A DNA stretch of 38,158 nt from an uncultured Victivallis sp. (GTDB lineage: Bacteria; Verrucomicrobiota; Lentisphaeria; Victivallales; Victivallaceae): NCBI GenBank assembly GCA_944389815.1, contig CALXNS010000046.1:1-38158 (forward strand). The letters are read 5' to 3'. How positions within the stretch are numbered: the stretch's first letter is position 1; each line of letters begins with the position of its first letter. Positions 8,483 through 16,339 of this stretch are shown here, one piece after another. The position numbers and the translations under genes were made by a program. The notes under the pieces are model-generated. The model had not been told where the DNA came from. It did not search any database and saw nothing but the letters and a program-made list of their open reading frames with translations.

Positions 8483-9261
8483 GTGTGCTGCTGCTCCTGA
8501 AAAAACTTTTCGCGCGTCTTTTCTTTCCATTGCCGCTGACGCTGCTGCTGCTGGCGGTGGGAATTTTTCTCCTGTGGCCGCGCAATATTTCGCCACGCAG
8601 AAAGACGGCGGGAATCGCGCTGATGGCGGCAGCGGCGCTTTTTCTCGCATTCGGCGGCATTTTCGGCGACGTGCTGCTCCGGCAACTGACCAGCCGCTAT
8701 ACGCCGCTGGATCCGGCAGCGCTTCCGGAGCGAAATGATTACGTCATCGCCGTCGCCGGAAACGCCTTTTATGATGCGCCGCATCTGCCGCGCGCCCACC
8801 GCTTCAACGACAAAATGCTGTTGCGCCTGAGCGAAGCGGCGTCGCTCGCCTGCGGCCTGGAGCAGCGCGGCCTCCCGTATCGAATCGTCGTTTCCCTCAA
8901 CCACCCGACGGCGTCCGAAGAGGAACGTCTCGCGGCGCTCCACGCTTATTTCGGTACATTCGGCATCGATCCGGAATACGTCTCTCTGATCGGCGACGCG
9001 CAGAATACCCGCCAGGAAATCCGCGCGTTCAGCGCCATTCCCGGCCGGCTGCTGCTGGTCTCGGATGCGTTTCATCTGCCGCGAATCATGCTGCTTGCAA
9101 AACAATGCAGCCTTGACGCGCTGCCGGCTCCGATCGGCGGATCGGAAGCCCCCACCGCGCCGGGAGTGTTGCAGATGGTGCCGGACGCCGGGAATTTCGC
9201 TTCGTTTCAGACGCTGATTTACGAACTTCTGGGCTGCCTTGAATACCGGATTTTTCCCTGA
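8479..9261 (+). CDS. YdcF/ElyC-like membrane protein (DUF218)
   Basis: A 260-residue protein with two N-terminal hydrophobic segments (about residues 10-32 and 42-62), followed by a DUF218 domain: DYVIAVAGNAF, a long alpha/beta region, then NTRQEIRAF and LLVSDAFHLPRIMLLA, the family's conserved C-terminal blocks. Relatives such as ElyC and SanA take part in envelope polysaccharide or peptidoglycan homeostasis; the precise reaction is unknown. GTG 8479 is selected because CCGGAGG lies five bases upstream and the GTGA overlap couples it to trmO; the open frame continues further upstream but only as overlap with trmO. Confidence 0.8.
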   Translation: MSVLLLLKKLFARLFFPLPLTLLLLAVGIFLLWPRNISPRRKTAGIALMAAAALFLAFGGIFGDVLLRQLTSRYTPLDPAALPERNDYVIAVAGNAFYDAPHLPRAHRFNDKMLLRLSEAASLACGLEQRGLPYRIVVSLNHPTASEEERLAALHAYFGTFGIDPEYVSLIGDAQNTRQEIRAFSAIPGRLLLVSDAFHLPRIMLLAKQCSLDALPAPIGGSEAPTAPGVLQMVPDAGNFASFQTLIYELLGCLEYRIFP

Positions 9262-9480
9262 AGAAAAGCTGCGGACGGAGAGGGGTTCAACTGCACGGCT
9301 CCGCGGATCCGCACGAGACGCCACTCTCCGGTCTTTCGCATGAAAAACGCCGTAAATGAGGAGATCTTCATTTTTTTGCAGGAATTTTAAATTAAACACA
9401 AAACATTAACAACAAATCACTTAAGATATCGTAAGCATTCGATGCGGCGCAAAAAAAACGCAAAGGAGCGAAAACCACGC
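9262..9480. other. Intergenic region upstream of the EF-G-like gene
   Basis: No gene is visible. It holds a weak AT-rich hairpin (AAATGA at 9354-9359 with TCATTT at 9368-9373, followed by T's), a possible weak terminator for the pyrophosphatase operon, and an AT-rich stretch around 9380-9430. Confidence 0.35.
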
Positions 9481-9509
9481 TTGCAAAATGTACATTCCGC
9501 GATTATTGT
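9481..9509 (+). promoter_or_regulatory. Sigma70-type promoter of the EF-G-like gene
   Basis: TTGCAA at 9481-9486 and TATTGT at 9504-9509 are 17 bases apart. The spacer contains the 10-base palindrome AATGTACATT (9487-9496), a possible operator. The leader to ATG 9591 is about 75 bases. Confidence 0.55.
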
Positions 9510-9590
9510 TAGGTTGAAGTGAGCCTCAGAAGTACGCGCAGAACATGTGCATTCACGTTCAACTTTCGAAGGAAAGAAAGGGGTTTTTCT

Positions 9591-11609
9591 ATGGCATCAG
9601 CAACCGAGTGCAGGAATTTCGTCATCGCCGGACACGCCGGAAGCGGCAAGACCACCCTCTGTGAGCTTCTGCTCACAAAGGGTGGCGTCATTTCCAGGCC
9701 GGGCAGTGTGGAAGCCGGAAATACCGTTTCCGATTTCATGCCGGATGAACAGGAACGGCGGGCTGGTATTTACGCCTCGGTCATGAACTGCACCTGGAAA
9801 GGACATCCATTCTTTTTCGTCGATACGCCCGGATATGCGGAATTCATCGGCGAATGCGCCGCAGCAATCCGCGCCGCCGATGCGGCTCTGGTGGTTCTTG
9901 ACGGCATCGACGGTCCGCAGATCGGAACCGCACGCGCATGGAAGATGTCCAAAGAACGCCGCATTCCCCGCTTCGGTCTGGTCAACCGGCTTGACAAGGA
10001 ACGCGCCGATTTCAAGCGCACTCTTGAACAGATGCGCAAAAATCACGGCAGGAACGTCATCATTCCCCTCTACTGGCCGGTCGGCTCGGAAGCGAACTTC
10101 AAAGGCGTCGTCAACGTGCTTTTCGACAAGGAGATCCCGCCGGAAATCGCCGACGACGTCGCCGAATGCCGCGCGCTCTGGATGGATGCAATCGCCGAAA
10201 CCGACGAAGAGCTCATGATGCGTTATCTGGACGGCGAAACGCTTTCCGATGAAGAAATTCACAACGGTCTGCGTCAATCGATCCGCAATGGAAGCACCAT
10301 TCCGGTCTTCGCCGGAAGCTCCACCAAGGATATCGGCATTACCGAACTTATGGACGCGATGGTCGACATCTTCCCATCGCCGCTCAACTACGTGACCGTC
10401 GACGGCGCCAAACGCAAGATTTCCGACGACGGCGACGCCATCGGCATCGTCTTCAAGAGCATCAACGATCCCTTTGTCGGCCAGTTGACGTTCGTCCGCA
10501 CGGTTTCTGGCACATTCAAGGCGGACAGCGACATCTATAACCTGAGCCGGCCCGGCGTCAAGGAACGTTTCGGCTCGCTCTTCTTCATGAACGGCAAGCA
10601 GCAGACCCCGACCCGGGAAGCCGGTCCGGGAACGATTTTCGCCGTCGCCAAACTCAAGGATACCCACATCGGCGATACGGTCTCCTCCACGCAGAACGAA
10701 ACCGCTCTGCCGCGGATCAATTTCCCGAATCCGGTCACTTCATACGCCGTCACTCCGGCCAAATCCGGCGAAGACGAGAAAATCGCCACCGCCCTCCACA
10801 AAATTACCGAATGCGATCCGACCGTCCGGCTTTCGCGCAACGACGAAACCCACGAATTTCTGATCTCCGGCATGGGCGACCAGCATATCGGCATCGTCGT
10901 CAAGCGTCTGAAGGATCAATTCAAGGTCGAAGCGCTTCTGAACACGCCGAAAGTTCCGTACCGCGAAACGATTACCGGAAACGGGGAGGGTCATTACCGC
11001 CATAAGAAACAAACCGGTGGAGCCGGGCAGTTCGCCGAAGTTTTCCTGCGCATCGCCCCGTGCGAGGAAGGACATGAATTCAGTAATGAAGTCGTCGGCG
11101 GAGCCATTCCCAAAAACTTCATCCCCGCCGTGGAAAAGGGCGTCACTGAAATGCTCGAACGCGGTCCGCTGGTCGGATGCCGGGTCGAGCGGGTGCATGT
11201 CGCGGTTTACGACGGTAAATATCACCCGGTCGATTCCAATGAAATGGCATTCAAAATCGCCGGGCGCATGGCGTTTCGCGAAGCGATGAACAACGCCAAA
11301 CCGATTCTGCTCGAACCAATCATGCGCGTCAACGTCCATATCCCCGACGATTACATGGGCGACATCACCGGAGACTTGAACCACAAACGCGGACGCATCC
11401 TCGGCATGGCGGCAGAGGAAGGAATGGAGGTCGTTCAGGCCGAGGTTCCTCTCGCGGAAATGCATAAATACGCAACCGAGTTGCGGAGCATGACCCAGGG
11501 ACGCGGTTCATTTGAGATGGAATTCGTCCGTTATGAACCCGTACCGCCCAACACCGCTGCCGAAATCATCGCCAAACATCAGCAGGAAATGGAAGCGGAA
11601 GAGAAATAA
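9591..11609 (+). CDS. Divergent elongation factor G paralogue (EF-G-like GTPase)
   Basis: A 672-residue translational GTPase with all five EF-G domains. G1 is GHAGSGKT at 14-21, G3 is DTPGY at 78-82, G4 is NRLD at 132-135; domain IV/V blocks follow, including HRYHKKQTGGAGQFAEV-like sequence (starting near residue 467) and GDITGDLNHKRGRILGM near the C-terminus. The catalytic His of switch II (DTPGH in canonical EF-G) is Tyr82 here, a feature I associate with the EF-G-like group often annotated fusA2, so this is probably not the main elongation factor. The role of that group is poorly defined. ATG 9591 follows GAAAGGGG by seven bases; the gene is monocistronic, ending in a strong terminator. 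Confidence 0.9.
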   Translation: MASATECRNFVIAGHAGSGKTTLCELLLTKGGVISRPGSVEAGNTVSDFMPDEQERRAGIYASVMNCTWKGHPFFFVDTPGYAEFIGECAAAIRAADAALVVLDGIDGPQIGTARAWKMSKERRIPRFGLVNRLDKERADFKRTLEQMRKNHGRNVIIPLYWPVGSEANFKGVVNVLFDKEIPPEIADDVAECRALWMDAIAETDEELMMRYLDGETLSDEEIHNGLRQSIRNGSTIPVFAGSSTKDIGITELMDAMVDIFPSPLNYVTVDGAKRKISDDGDAIGIVFKSINDPFVGQLTFVRTVSGTFKADSDIYNLSRPGVKERFGSLFFMNGKQQTPTREAGPGTIFAVAKLKDTHIGDTVSSTQNETALPRINFPNPVTSYAVTPAKSGEDEKIATALHKITECDPTVRLSRNDETHEFLISGMGDQHIGIVVKRLKDQFKVEALLNTPKVPYRETITGNGEGHYRHKKQTGGAGQFAEVFLRIAPCEEGHEFSNEVVGGAIPKNFIPAVEKGVTEMLERGPLVGCRVERVHVAVYDGKYHPVDSNEMAFKIAGRMAFREAMNNAKPILLEPIMRVNVHIPDDYMGDITGDLNHKRGRILGMAAEEGMEVVQAEVPLAEMHKYATELRSMTQGRGSFEMEFVRYEPVPPNTAAEIIAKHQQEMEAEEK

Positions 11610-11641
11610 TCTACGCCGTAACATTTTCTTTCCGATCGGCT

Positions 11642-11687
11642 CCCGCCCCACCGCAGACTGTACCGTTTGAGGTGGCGGCGGGTTTTA
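11642..11687 (+). terminator. Rho-independent terminator after the EF-G-like gene
   Basis: CCCGCCCCACC at 11642-11652 pairs with GGTGGCGGCGGG at 11671-11682 with one bulged base, followed by TTTTATT. Confidence 0.8.
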
Positions 11688-11762
11688 TTGTTCTCCGGCT
11701 CCGCTGCGAACGCATCGGACGGACGCTCCGGATTCGCAAACGGAAAACCGTGCCGACTTATC

Positions 11763-11801
11763 AAAAATAAAAAAACTTCCGCAATCCTGCGATCGCGGAA
11801 G
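11763..11801 (-). terminator. Rho-independent terminator of the oxygen-defence/lipoprotein transcript
   Basis: On the minus strand CTTCCGC (11801-11795) pairs with GCGGAAG (11782-11776) around a GATCGCAGGATT-type loop and is followed by a long T-run, seen on the plus strand as A's at 11763-11775. It lies about 75 bases past the lipoprotein stop. Confidence 0.8.
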
Positions 11802-11877
11802 GAGTTGTACCAGCTTCATGCAATTTGAGGGAAAAAGCCCCCCGTGCCGTATGCGGCGCATTCCATGTATTCTTATC

Positions 11878-12261
11878 TTATTGCACCGTCGGCAAATCCA
11901 GTTCCTCGCGCCCCCCCTGGTCCTTCTTATTGATCCGGTAGGCCGTGTAGAAGGTATTCCCCCAACCGACGAGCCGCCCCTCCTCAAACACCAGCGGCAT
12001 GCATTCATCCTCGGTAACCAGACCGTCGGCCCAGACCGTCTTGTGGTAATAAAACCATAAATCCGGACGGCAGAACGATTCGTCGGAAAGCGGTTCGCCC
12101 ATGACGTCCAACACCTCCGACTTGGTCATGCCAACCCGGAGCTGTTTGGAATTTTCCACATTCCGCTCAATCTCACCCCAGGGTGTCAAGGCGCAGCCGG
12201 CCGTCGTTCCCAACGTAACAGCCGCCAGCCCCGTAAAAAGGATATGCTTCCACACCTTCAT
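11878..12261 (-). CDS. Small lipoprotein, SmpA/OmlA (BamE)-like fold
   Basis: A 127-residue secreted protein. The N-terminus MKVWKHILFTGLAAVTLGTTAGC is a lipoprotein signal with Cys23 as the lipidated residue; Thr rather than Leu at -3 makes the lipobox imperfect. The mature part contains LRVGMTKSEVLDVMGEP, the hallmark of SmpA/OmlA-type domains, then DLWFYYHKTVWADG and EEGRLVGWG. Such domains occur in BamE and in many small envelope lipoproteins; nothing here proves a Bam role. ATG 12261 is used because the signal peptide starts there. It sits only 16 bases downstream of the rubredoxin terminator, so it needs read-through or an unrecognised promoter within the hairpin. Confidence 0.72.
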   Translation of the reverse strand: MKVWKHILFTGLAAVTLGTTAGCALTPWGEIERNVENSKQLRVGMTKSEVLDVMGEPLSDESFCRPDLWFYYHKTVWADGLVTEDECMPLVFEEGRLVGWGNTFYTAYRINKKDQGGREELDLPTVQ

Positions 12262-12277
12262 TCCATACCGGCCTTTC

Positions 12278-12320
12278 AAAAAAAAAGGCCGCCGCAATCG
12301 CCTTCGCGCTTCCGGCGGCC
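12278..12320 (-). terminator. Terminator of the perR-dfx-fprA-rubredoxin operon
   Basis: On the minus strand GGCCGCCG (12320-12313) and CGGCGGCC (12294-12287) form an 8-bp GC stem followed by nine T's (A's at 12278-12286). It begins ten bases after the rubredoxin stop. The lower part of the stem plus the T-run can alternatively pair with downstream AAAGGCC. Confidence 0.85.
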
Positions 12321-12329
12321 GCCGATTCC

Positions 12330-12491
12330 TTATTCCATCGGCGAAAATTCACTCTTCCCGGCGCCGCATTCCGGACAGCACCAATCGTCCGGCAACGCCT
12401 CAAACGCGGTTCCCGGCTCGATACCGTTGTCGGGATCGCCCTTGGCCGGATCATAAACATATCCGCAGACATCGCAAACGTACTTTTTCAT
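12330..12491 (-). CDS. Rubredoxin
   Basis: A 53-residue one-iron electron carrier. It starts [15 protein letters not shown] and ends with [13 protein letters not shown]; Cys6, Cys9, Cys39 and Cys42 form the two CxxCG iron-binding loops. In anaerobes rubredoxin passes electrons to flavodiiron proteins and to superoxide reductase, both encoded directly upstream in the same operon, so that is the likely job. The start is 18 bases after the fprA stop, preceded by a GGAAG-type site. Length is exactly typical of the family. Confidence 0.96.
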   Translation of the reverse strand: MKKYVCDVCGYVYDPAKGDPDNGIEPGTAFEALPDDWCCPECGAGKSEFSPME

Positions 12492-12509
12492 AGCACTCTT
12501 CCTTCTTTG

Positions 12510-13721
12510 TTATTTTTCGCAGCGGCTCAGGAGCGCACGCCCCAGTTCCGCACCCTTCTCAAACGCCGCCTTCAAATCATCCGTCGTCGGCATATATTTG
12601 ACCTGGAACGCCTCAAAAGGCTGTTCCGCCCCCATCGCCGTCAGCTCCGCCGCGATCTGCCGCGCGCCTTCGCCGCTCCAGCCGAACGAACCGAACGCCA
12701 TGCCGATCTTATTGCGCGGACGCAGTCCCTTCACATAGGTCAGCACATCCGCCATCGCCGGAAACATCTGATTGTTCATCGTCGGCGCGCCGAAAACGAT
12801 CAAACCGGACTTCGCCACCTCCGTCATCACCGAACTGCGGTCGTTGACCGCCAGATCGGCCACCTTCACCTCCACGCCGGTCGAACGAATCCCGTCGGCA
12901 ATCGCATTGGCAAGGCGTTCCGTGGAATGCCACATCGTCGCATAGGCCACCAGCGCATGCGGCACAGGCGCCTGCAGCGCGCATTTCCGGTAGAACTCCA
13001 GAATCCAGGCCAGATCCTCCGGACGCCGCCACAACGGACCGTGATCCGGTGCGATCATCTGGATATCCAGTTTCAACCCCGGCAATGCATCCAGAAGATC
13101 GATGATCTTCTGCGCAAGATGATTGATGATGTTGGCGAAGTATTTGCCCGCTTCGTATTCGAGAATGTATTTCGGATATTCGTCCGCCCAGAGTTTGCTT
13201 CCGGCCAGGTGCATCCCGAACGCATCCTGCGAAAAGAGTATCTTCGCGCTGTCAAGATAACTGACCATGCTGTCCGGCCAATGCAGCATCTTGGTCTCAA
13301 CAAACGAAACCGTCCCCTTCCCGAGCGAAATTGAATCGCCGGTCTTGACCGTCGTCCAGCCGAGATCGCCGTAATACGCCCCCAGCGCCTTCGCACCGAG
13401 CGCCGAAACGAACACCTTTTCCGGTTTGACCGCAGCGATCGTCGCCGGAAGCGCCCCGGAGTGATCCGGTTCGGCATGGTTCGAAATGATGTAGTCGATC
13501 TTCTCCGGCTCGACCACCGAACGTATCCGTGCGAGCATCTCATCCACGAACGGCGCCTTGACCGTATCGATCAACGTGATTTTTTCGTCGATCACCAGAA
13601 AGGCGTTGTATGTGCTCCCGCGGCCGGTCTCGTATCCATGAAAGTTACGGACGTTCCAATCGACCGCGCCGACCCAGTAAACGTTTTCGGCGATCTTTTC
13701 CGCCTTGAAAAATTCCTGCAT
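12510..13721 (-). CDS. Flavodiiron protein (A-type flavoprotein, FprA family)
   Basis: This 403-residue cytoplasmic enzyme reduces O2 to water and/or NO to N2O at a diiron centre using FMN. The N-terminal beta-lactamase-like domain carries the iron ligands His82, Glu84, Asp86 and His87 in NHAEPDHSG, with His147, Asp166 and His227 further on. The C-terminal flavodoxin domain (about 257-400) has ATMWHSTERLA, FGAPTMNNQMFP and FGSFGWSGEGA for FMN binding. There is no fused rubredoxin or NADH-oxidase domain, which fits the separate rubredoxin gene immediately downstream. It lies between desulfoferrodoxin and rubredoxin in a PerR-headed operon. The ribosome site is weak (GGGGTT). Confidence 0.95.
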   Translation of the reverse strand: MQEFFKAEKIAENVYWVGAVDWNVRNFHGYETGRGSTYNAFLVIDEKITLIDTVKAPFVDEMLARIRSVVEPEKIDYIISNHAEPDHSGALPATIAAVKPEKVFVSALGAKALGAYYGDLGWTTVKTGDSISLGKGTVSFVETKMLHWPDSMVSYLDSAKILFSQDAFGMHLAGSKLWADEYPKYILEYEAGKYFANIINHLAQKIIDLLDALPGLKLDIQMIAPDHGPLWRRPEDLAWILEFYRKCALQAPVPHALVAYATMWHSTERLANAIADGIRSTGVEVKVADLAVNDRSSVMTEVAKSGLIVFGAPTMNNQMFPAMADVLTYVKGLRPRNKIGMAFGSFGWSGEGARQIAAELTAMGAEQPFEAFQVKYMPTTDDLKAAFEKGAELGRALLSRCEK

Positions 13722-13757
13722 TTGCTTTCAACCCCGATTCTTCTCTGCTGTAATGAA

Positions 13758-13786
13758 CACGCCGGAAGACCCCATCCCCCGGCGTG
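13758..13786 (-). other. Intercistronic hairpin between desulfoferrodoxin and flavodiiron genes
   Basis: CACGCCGG and CCGGCGTG (13758-13765 and 13779-13786) form an 8-bp stem with a C-rich 13-base loop. On the operon strand it is followed by TTCATTAC, not a T-run, so it could be an RNA processing or stability element rather than a terminator. Confidence 0.5.
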
Positions 13787-13798
13787 AAAAAAACAGCG

Positions 13799-14176
13799 TT
13801 ATTTCTTCCACAGGCCGTGCTTGTTGCAATACGCCCGGATTTCCAGACCCGGCTGCTGCGGCACATAAAACGCCGCCTGCGGCGCATCCCCCGGCTTGAG
13901 ATGGCAGCGGTTGACGTAAGAGCCGTTGATCACCTCAATCCACTCAATATAGTGATCCGCCTCCATCGGATGCGGAATCGAACCGACTTTGACCAGAATG
14001 CCGGACCCCTGCACCTCCAGCACCGGGATGTGTTTTTCAGCCGAAGCCTCCACGGTGTTTTCCTTCATCGCCCGCATCGGTTCGCCGCAGCACGACGGAA
14101 TCGCGCCGTCTCCGAGCACCTCAACGAGCAATCCGCAATGCAAACACTTGAAAACCTGCAATTTCTGTGCACCCAT
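13799..14176 (-). CDS. dfx: Desulfoferrodoxin (superoxide reductase, 2Fe type)
   Basis: A 125-residue superoxide reductase that turns superoxide into hydrogen peroxide without making O2. The N-terminal desulforedoxin domain has Cys11, Cys14, Cys29 and Cys30 (FKCLHCG and SCCGEPM) for centre I. The catalytic centre II ligands are the His residues 49, 69 and 75 (EKHIPV, HPMEADHYIEW), Cys117 and His120 in CNKHGLW. All residues expected for a class I, two-iron enzyme are present. ATG 14176 has GAGGAGGAT five bases upstream. It is the second gene after perR; rubredoxin, two genes downstream, is the usual electron donor. Confidence 0.96.
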   Translation of the reverse strand: MGAQKLQVFKCLHCGLLVEVLGDGAIPSCCGEPMRAMKENTVEASAEKHIPVLEVQGSGILVKVGSIPHPMEADHYIEWIEVINGSYVNRCHLKPGDAPQAAFYVPQQPGLEIRAYCNKHGLWKK

Positions 14177-14192
14177 GACCGATCCTCCTCTT

Positions 14193-14600
14193 TCAGTTTT
14201 CTCTCTGCATTCCGCCGTCGCCCTTACTTCGACACCGGCGGCATCTGCCGTTCAGTTCCAGATTGTAATCAATACACTTCAGCTGCGGGAGCAGCCGTGC
14301 CAGCGCGGCGTCCACTTCATTGAACACGGCCGGCTCCACATCCTCAACCGCGCCGCATTCGACGCAGCGAATGTGGTGATGCAGCGAAAGGTCGCCGTCA
14401 AAACGTTTGCATTTTCCGGCGGTTTCCAGCTTGCGGATCACCCCCGCCTGCGACATCTGCTCCAGATTCCGGTAAACCGTGCCAAGACTCAACTGCGGCA
14501 TACGGCTGCGCAGAACAGTATAAATCTCCTCTGCGGTCGGATGTTTCCGGGAGGCGCGCAATTCCGCCAGAATCGCCTCCCGCTGCACTGTCCGGTTCAT
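14193..14600 (-). CDS. perR: Fur-family peroxide regulator, PerR-like
   Basis: A 135-residue metal-dependent repressor. A winged helix (about 5-60, with LGTVYRNLEQM as recognition helix) precedes a dimerisation domain. The structural zinc site is Cys79, Cys82, Cys120 and Cys123. Candidate sensing-metal ligands, aligned to B. subtilis PerR, are His20, Asp68, His74, His76 and Asp87; the Asp five residues after the second Cys is the position that separates PerR (Asp) from Fur (Glu). It heads the dfx-fprA-rubredoxin operon and has a PerR-box-like palindrome between its promoter and start. ATG 14600 follows GCAGG; a TTG seven codons upstream is less likely. Confidence 0.88.
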   Translation of the reverse strand: MNRTVQREAILAELRASRKHPTAEEIYTVLRSRMPQLSLGTVYRNLEQMSQAGVIRKLETAGKCKRFDGDLSLHHHIRCVECGAVEDVEPAVFNEVDAALARLLPQLKCIDYNLELNGRCRRCRSKGDGGMQREN

Positions 14601-14623
14601 TTTCAGCCTGCGTTCTCCCAATA

Positions 14624-14638
14624 TGATAATAATTGTTA
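14624..14638 (-). promoter_or_regulatory. PerR-box-like operator
   Basis: TGATAAT-A-ATTGTTA is a 7-1-7 imperfect palindrome that matches the known PerR box TTATAAT-N-ATTATAA at 11 of 14 arm positions. It lies two bases downstream of the perR -10 and 23 bases upstream of its start, placed to repress the whole operon. Confidence 0.6.
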
Positions 14639-14640
14639 AA

Positions 14641-14668
14641 AATATAATGTCTATTTTCTCCGTTTCAA
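14641..14668 (-). promoter_or_regulatory. Sigma70-type promoter of the perR operon
   Basis: Read on the minus strand, TTGAAA (14668-14663) and TATATT (14646-14641) are 16 bases apart. The PerR-box-like palindrome begins immediately downstream and should cover the transcription start. Confidence 0.6.
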
Positions 14669-14711
14669 GTCCCGCCCGGAAAAGATTGCAGAATTTATCC
14701 GGAAAAAAGCG

Positions 14712-14740
14712 TTGATTCCATCGCGAATGTGCGATATATT
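14712..14740 (+). promoter_or_regulatory. Sigma70-type promoter of the PHP-domain gene
   Basis: TTGATT at 14712-14717 and TATATT at 14735-14740 are 17 bases apart, diverging from the perR promoter. AAGGAA precedes ATG 14796. Confidence 0.65.
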
Positions 14741-14795
14741 ACTTTAACATTGAAGAAAGGGGACTCATCCAAAACGAGGGAAAAGGAACATTACC

Positions 14796-16169
14796 ATGAT
14801 CAGCGCCGGTGAACAAAAACAACTCGAAATCGAACTCAACAGCCGCGATTCCGGGATCCGTGGAAACGCGCTTCAGGAACTCGCCGAACTCTGCCGGTCA
14901 CGCCGGATTAAAACCGAATCTGAAAGCGGCGCGAACAATCTGCATTGCCATACCTTTTACTCTTATAACGGCTACGGTTTCTCCCCGGCCTTCATTGCAT
15001 ATCTGGCCAGAAAAAGCGGCTGGTTCGCAGCAGGTACCGTCGATTTCGACGTGCTGGACGCGGTTGACGAATTCAAACATGCCGCCGAACTTTTCGACGT
15101 GCGTTACGCTTCCGGCATGGAGAGCAGAGTTTTCTTTGCCGAATTAGCCGACAAGGAGATCAACTCCCCCGGCGAACCCGGCGTCGCCTACCATCTTGGA
15201 CTCGGATTCTGCAGCAGCGAGGTACCTGCATCGGAACAGCCTTTCGCCGCCAGACTCCGCCGACAGGCCGCCGAACGGACACGCCGGATCGTCGATGCGG
15301 TCAATGCGTATCTGACTGCGGTTCAACTGGATTTCGAAACGGATGTACTCCGCCTCACCCCTCGCGGCAACGCCACGGAACGCCACGTCTGCCAGGCGTA
15401 TCGGGAGAAAGCCGAAGCGTTGTTTCCGGACACGGCGAAACGAGCCGCGTTCTGGAGCGAAAAACTCAAAATCTCATCGGAAGAAGCGACGAAACTCCTC
15501 GACAATCCGGTTGCGCTGGAGGGCGTCATCCGTTCCAAGACGATGAAGAAGGGCGGCCCCGGCTATATCGCGCCTACCCCGGAATCGTTTCCGCCAATCG
15601 ACGAAATGAATCATTTCACCGCAAGCTGCGGCGCGATTCCGACCATCGCCTGGCTCAACGGCCTGAGCGCCGGAGAAAGCGATCCGGAAGCGCTGCTCAA
15701 ACTGCACATTTCCAAGGGAGCGGCGATGTTGAACATCGTTCCCGACCGCAACTGGAATGTCTCCGATCCGGAAAAACAGGCGAAACTTGTCGCCGAATTG
15801 AACCGGATCATCGACGCCTGTGAAAAATTCGACCTCCCGATCGTCGCCGGAACCGAAATGAACGCCCCGGGACTGAAGCTGGTCGATGATTTCGGCTGTC
15901 CGGCCCTGGCTCCGCATCTGGAACGGTTCGTCTCGGGGGCGGCGATTCTGACGGCGCATACATTGCTTGCACCCATCGGACGCGGTTATCTGAGCGACTG
16001 GGCGCGGAAACATTTCACGACGACCGCGGCGAAGAATGCGTTCTTCGATCAATTCGGCCGCCTGATGACCCCGTTGCGGTTCCGCGCCGCAACCGTCTGG
16101 CCGGAAACTCCAGACGAAATGCTCAACCGGGCCGACGCACTGGCATGCCGGGCGATTCAGGGGGCATGA
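14796..16169 (+). CDS. PHP-domain metal-dependent phosphoesterase-like protein
   Basis: A 457-residue cytoplasmic protein. After about 45 helical residues it has NLHCHTFYSYNGYGFSP, where His50 and His52 are the first PHP metal ligands, then GTVDFDVLDAVDEF, the metal-binding Glu in SGMESRVFF, and later GTEMNAP and LTAHTLLAP, consistent with the remaining ligands of the PHP fold. A 150-residue helical insertion (about 140-290) separates the two halves. PHP proteins hydrolyse phosphoesters, including histidinol phosphate and DNA 3' ends; no substrate is suggested by the neighbours. It is monocistronic, with its own promoter and two terminators behind it. Confidence 0.75.
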   Translation: MISAGEQKQLEIELNSRDSGIRGNALQELAELCRSRRIKTESESGANNLHCHTFYSYNGYGFSPAFIAYLARKSGWFAAGTVDFDVLDAVDEFKHAAELFDVRYASGMESRVFFAELADKEINSPGEPGVAYHLGLGFCSSEVPASEQPFAARLRRQAAERTRRIVDAVNAYLTAVQLDFETDVLRLTPRGNATERHVCQAYREKAEALFPDTAKRAAFWSEKLKISSEEATKLLDNPVALEGVIRSKTMKKGGPGYIAPTPESFPPIDEMNHFTASCGAIPTIAWLNGLSAGESDPEALLKLHISKGAAMLNIVPDRNWNVSDPEKQAKLVAELNRIIDACEKFDLPIVAGTEMNAPGLKLVDDFGCPALAPHLERFVSGAAILTAHTLLAPIGRGYLSDWARKHFTTTAAKNAFFDQFGRLMTPLRFRAATVWPETPDEMLNRADALACRAIQGA

Positions 16170-16217
16170 CTCCTGGCGGAAAGGCGGCATCTCCCGTCGG
16201 GACAACGCCGTTCGATG

Positions 16218-16253
16218 ACGGCCGACGTTCGAAAAAACGCGGCCGTTTTTTTT
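16218..16253 (+). terminator. First terminator after the PHP-domain gene
   Basis: ACGGCCG at 16218-16224 pairs with CGGCCGT at 16240-16246, followed by eight T's to 16253. Confidence 0.8.
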
Positions 16254-16266
16254 CGCCGGATTTTTC

Positions 16267-16312
16267 ATTCCGCGCTTGACGCAAATGTCAAGTCCGGAAT
16301 CGCTTTTTTTTT
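16267..16312 (+). terminator. Second, tandem terminator before the dnaA region
   Basis: A two-tier hairpin: ATTCCG (16267-16272) pairs with CGGAAT (16295-16300), and inside it CTTGAC (16275-16280) pairs with GTCAAG (16287-16292). Nine T's follow at 16304-16312. Together with the first terminator it isolates the downstream region from transcription. Confidence 0.75.
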
Positions 16313-16339
16313 GCAAAAAAGATCGAAAAAATCATTTGA

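Noticed and set aside
11610..11877. Small gene between the EF-G-like and lipoprotein genes
   Set aside because: The interval contains two convergent terminators and only short frames without ribosome sites.
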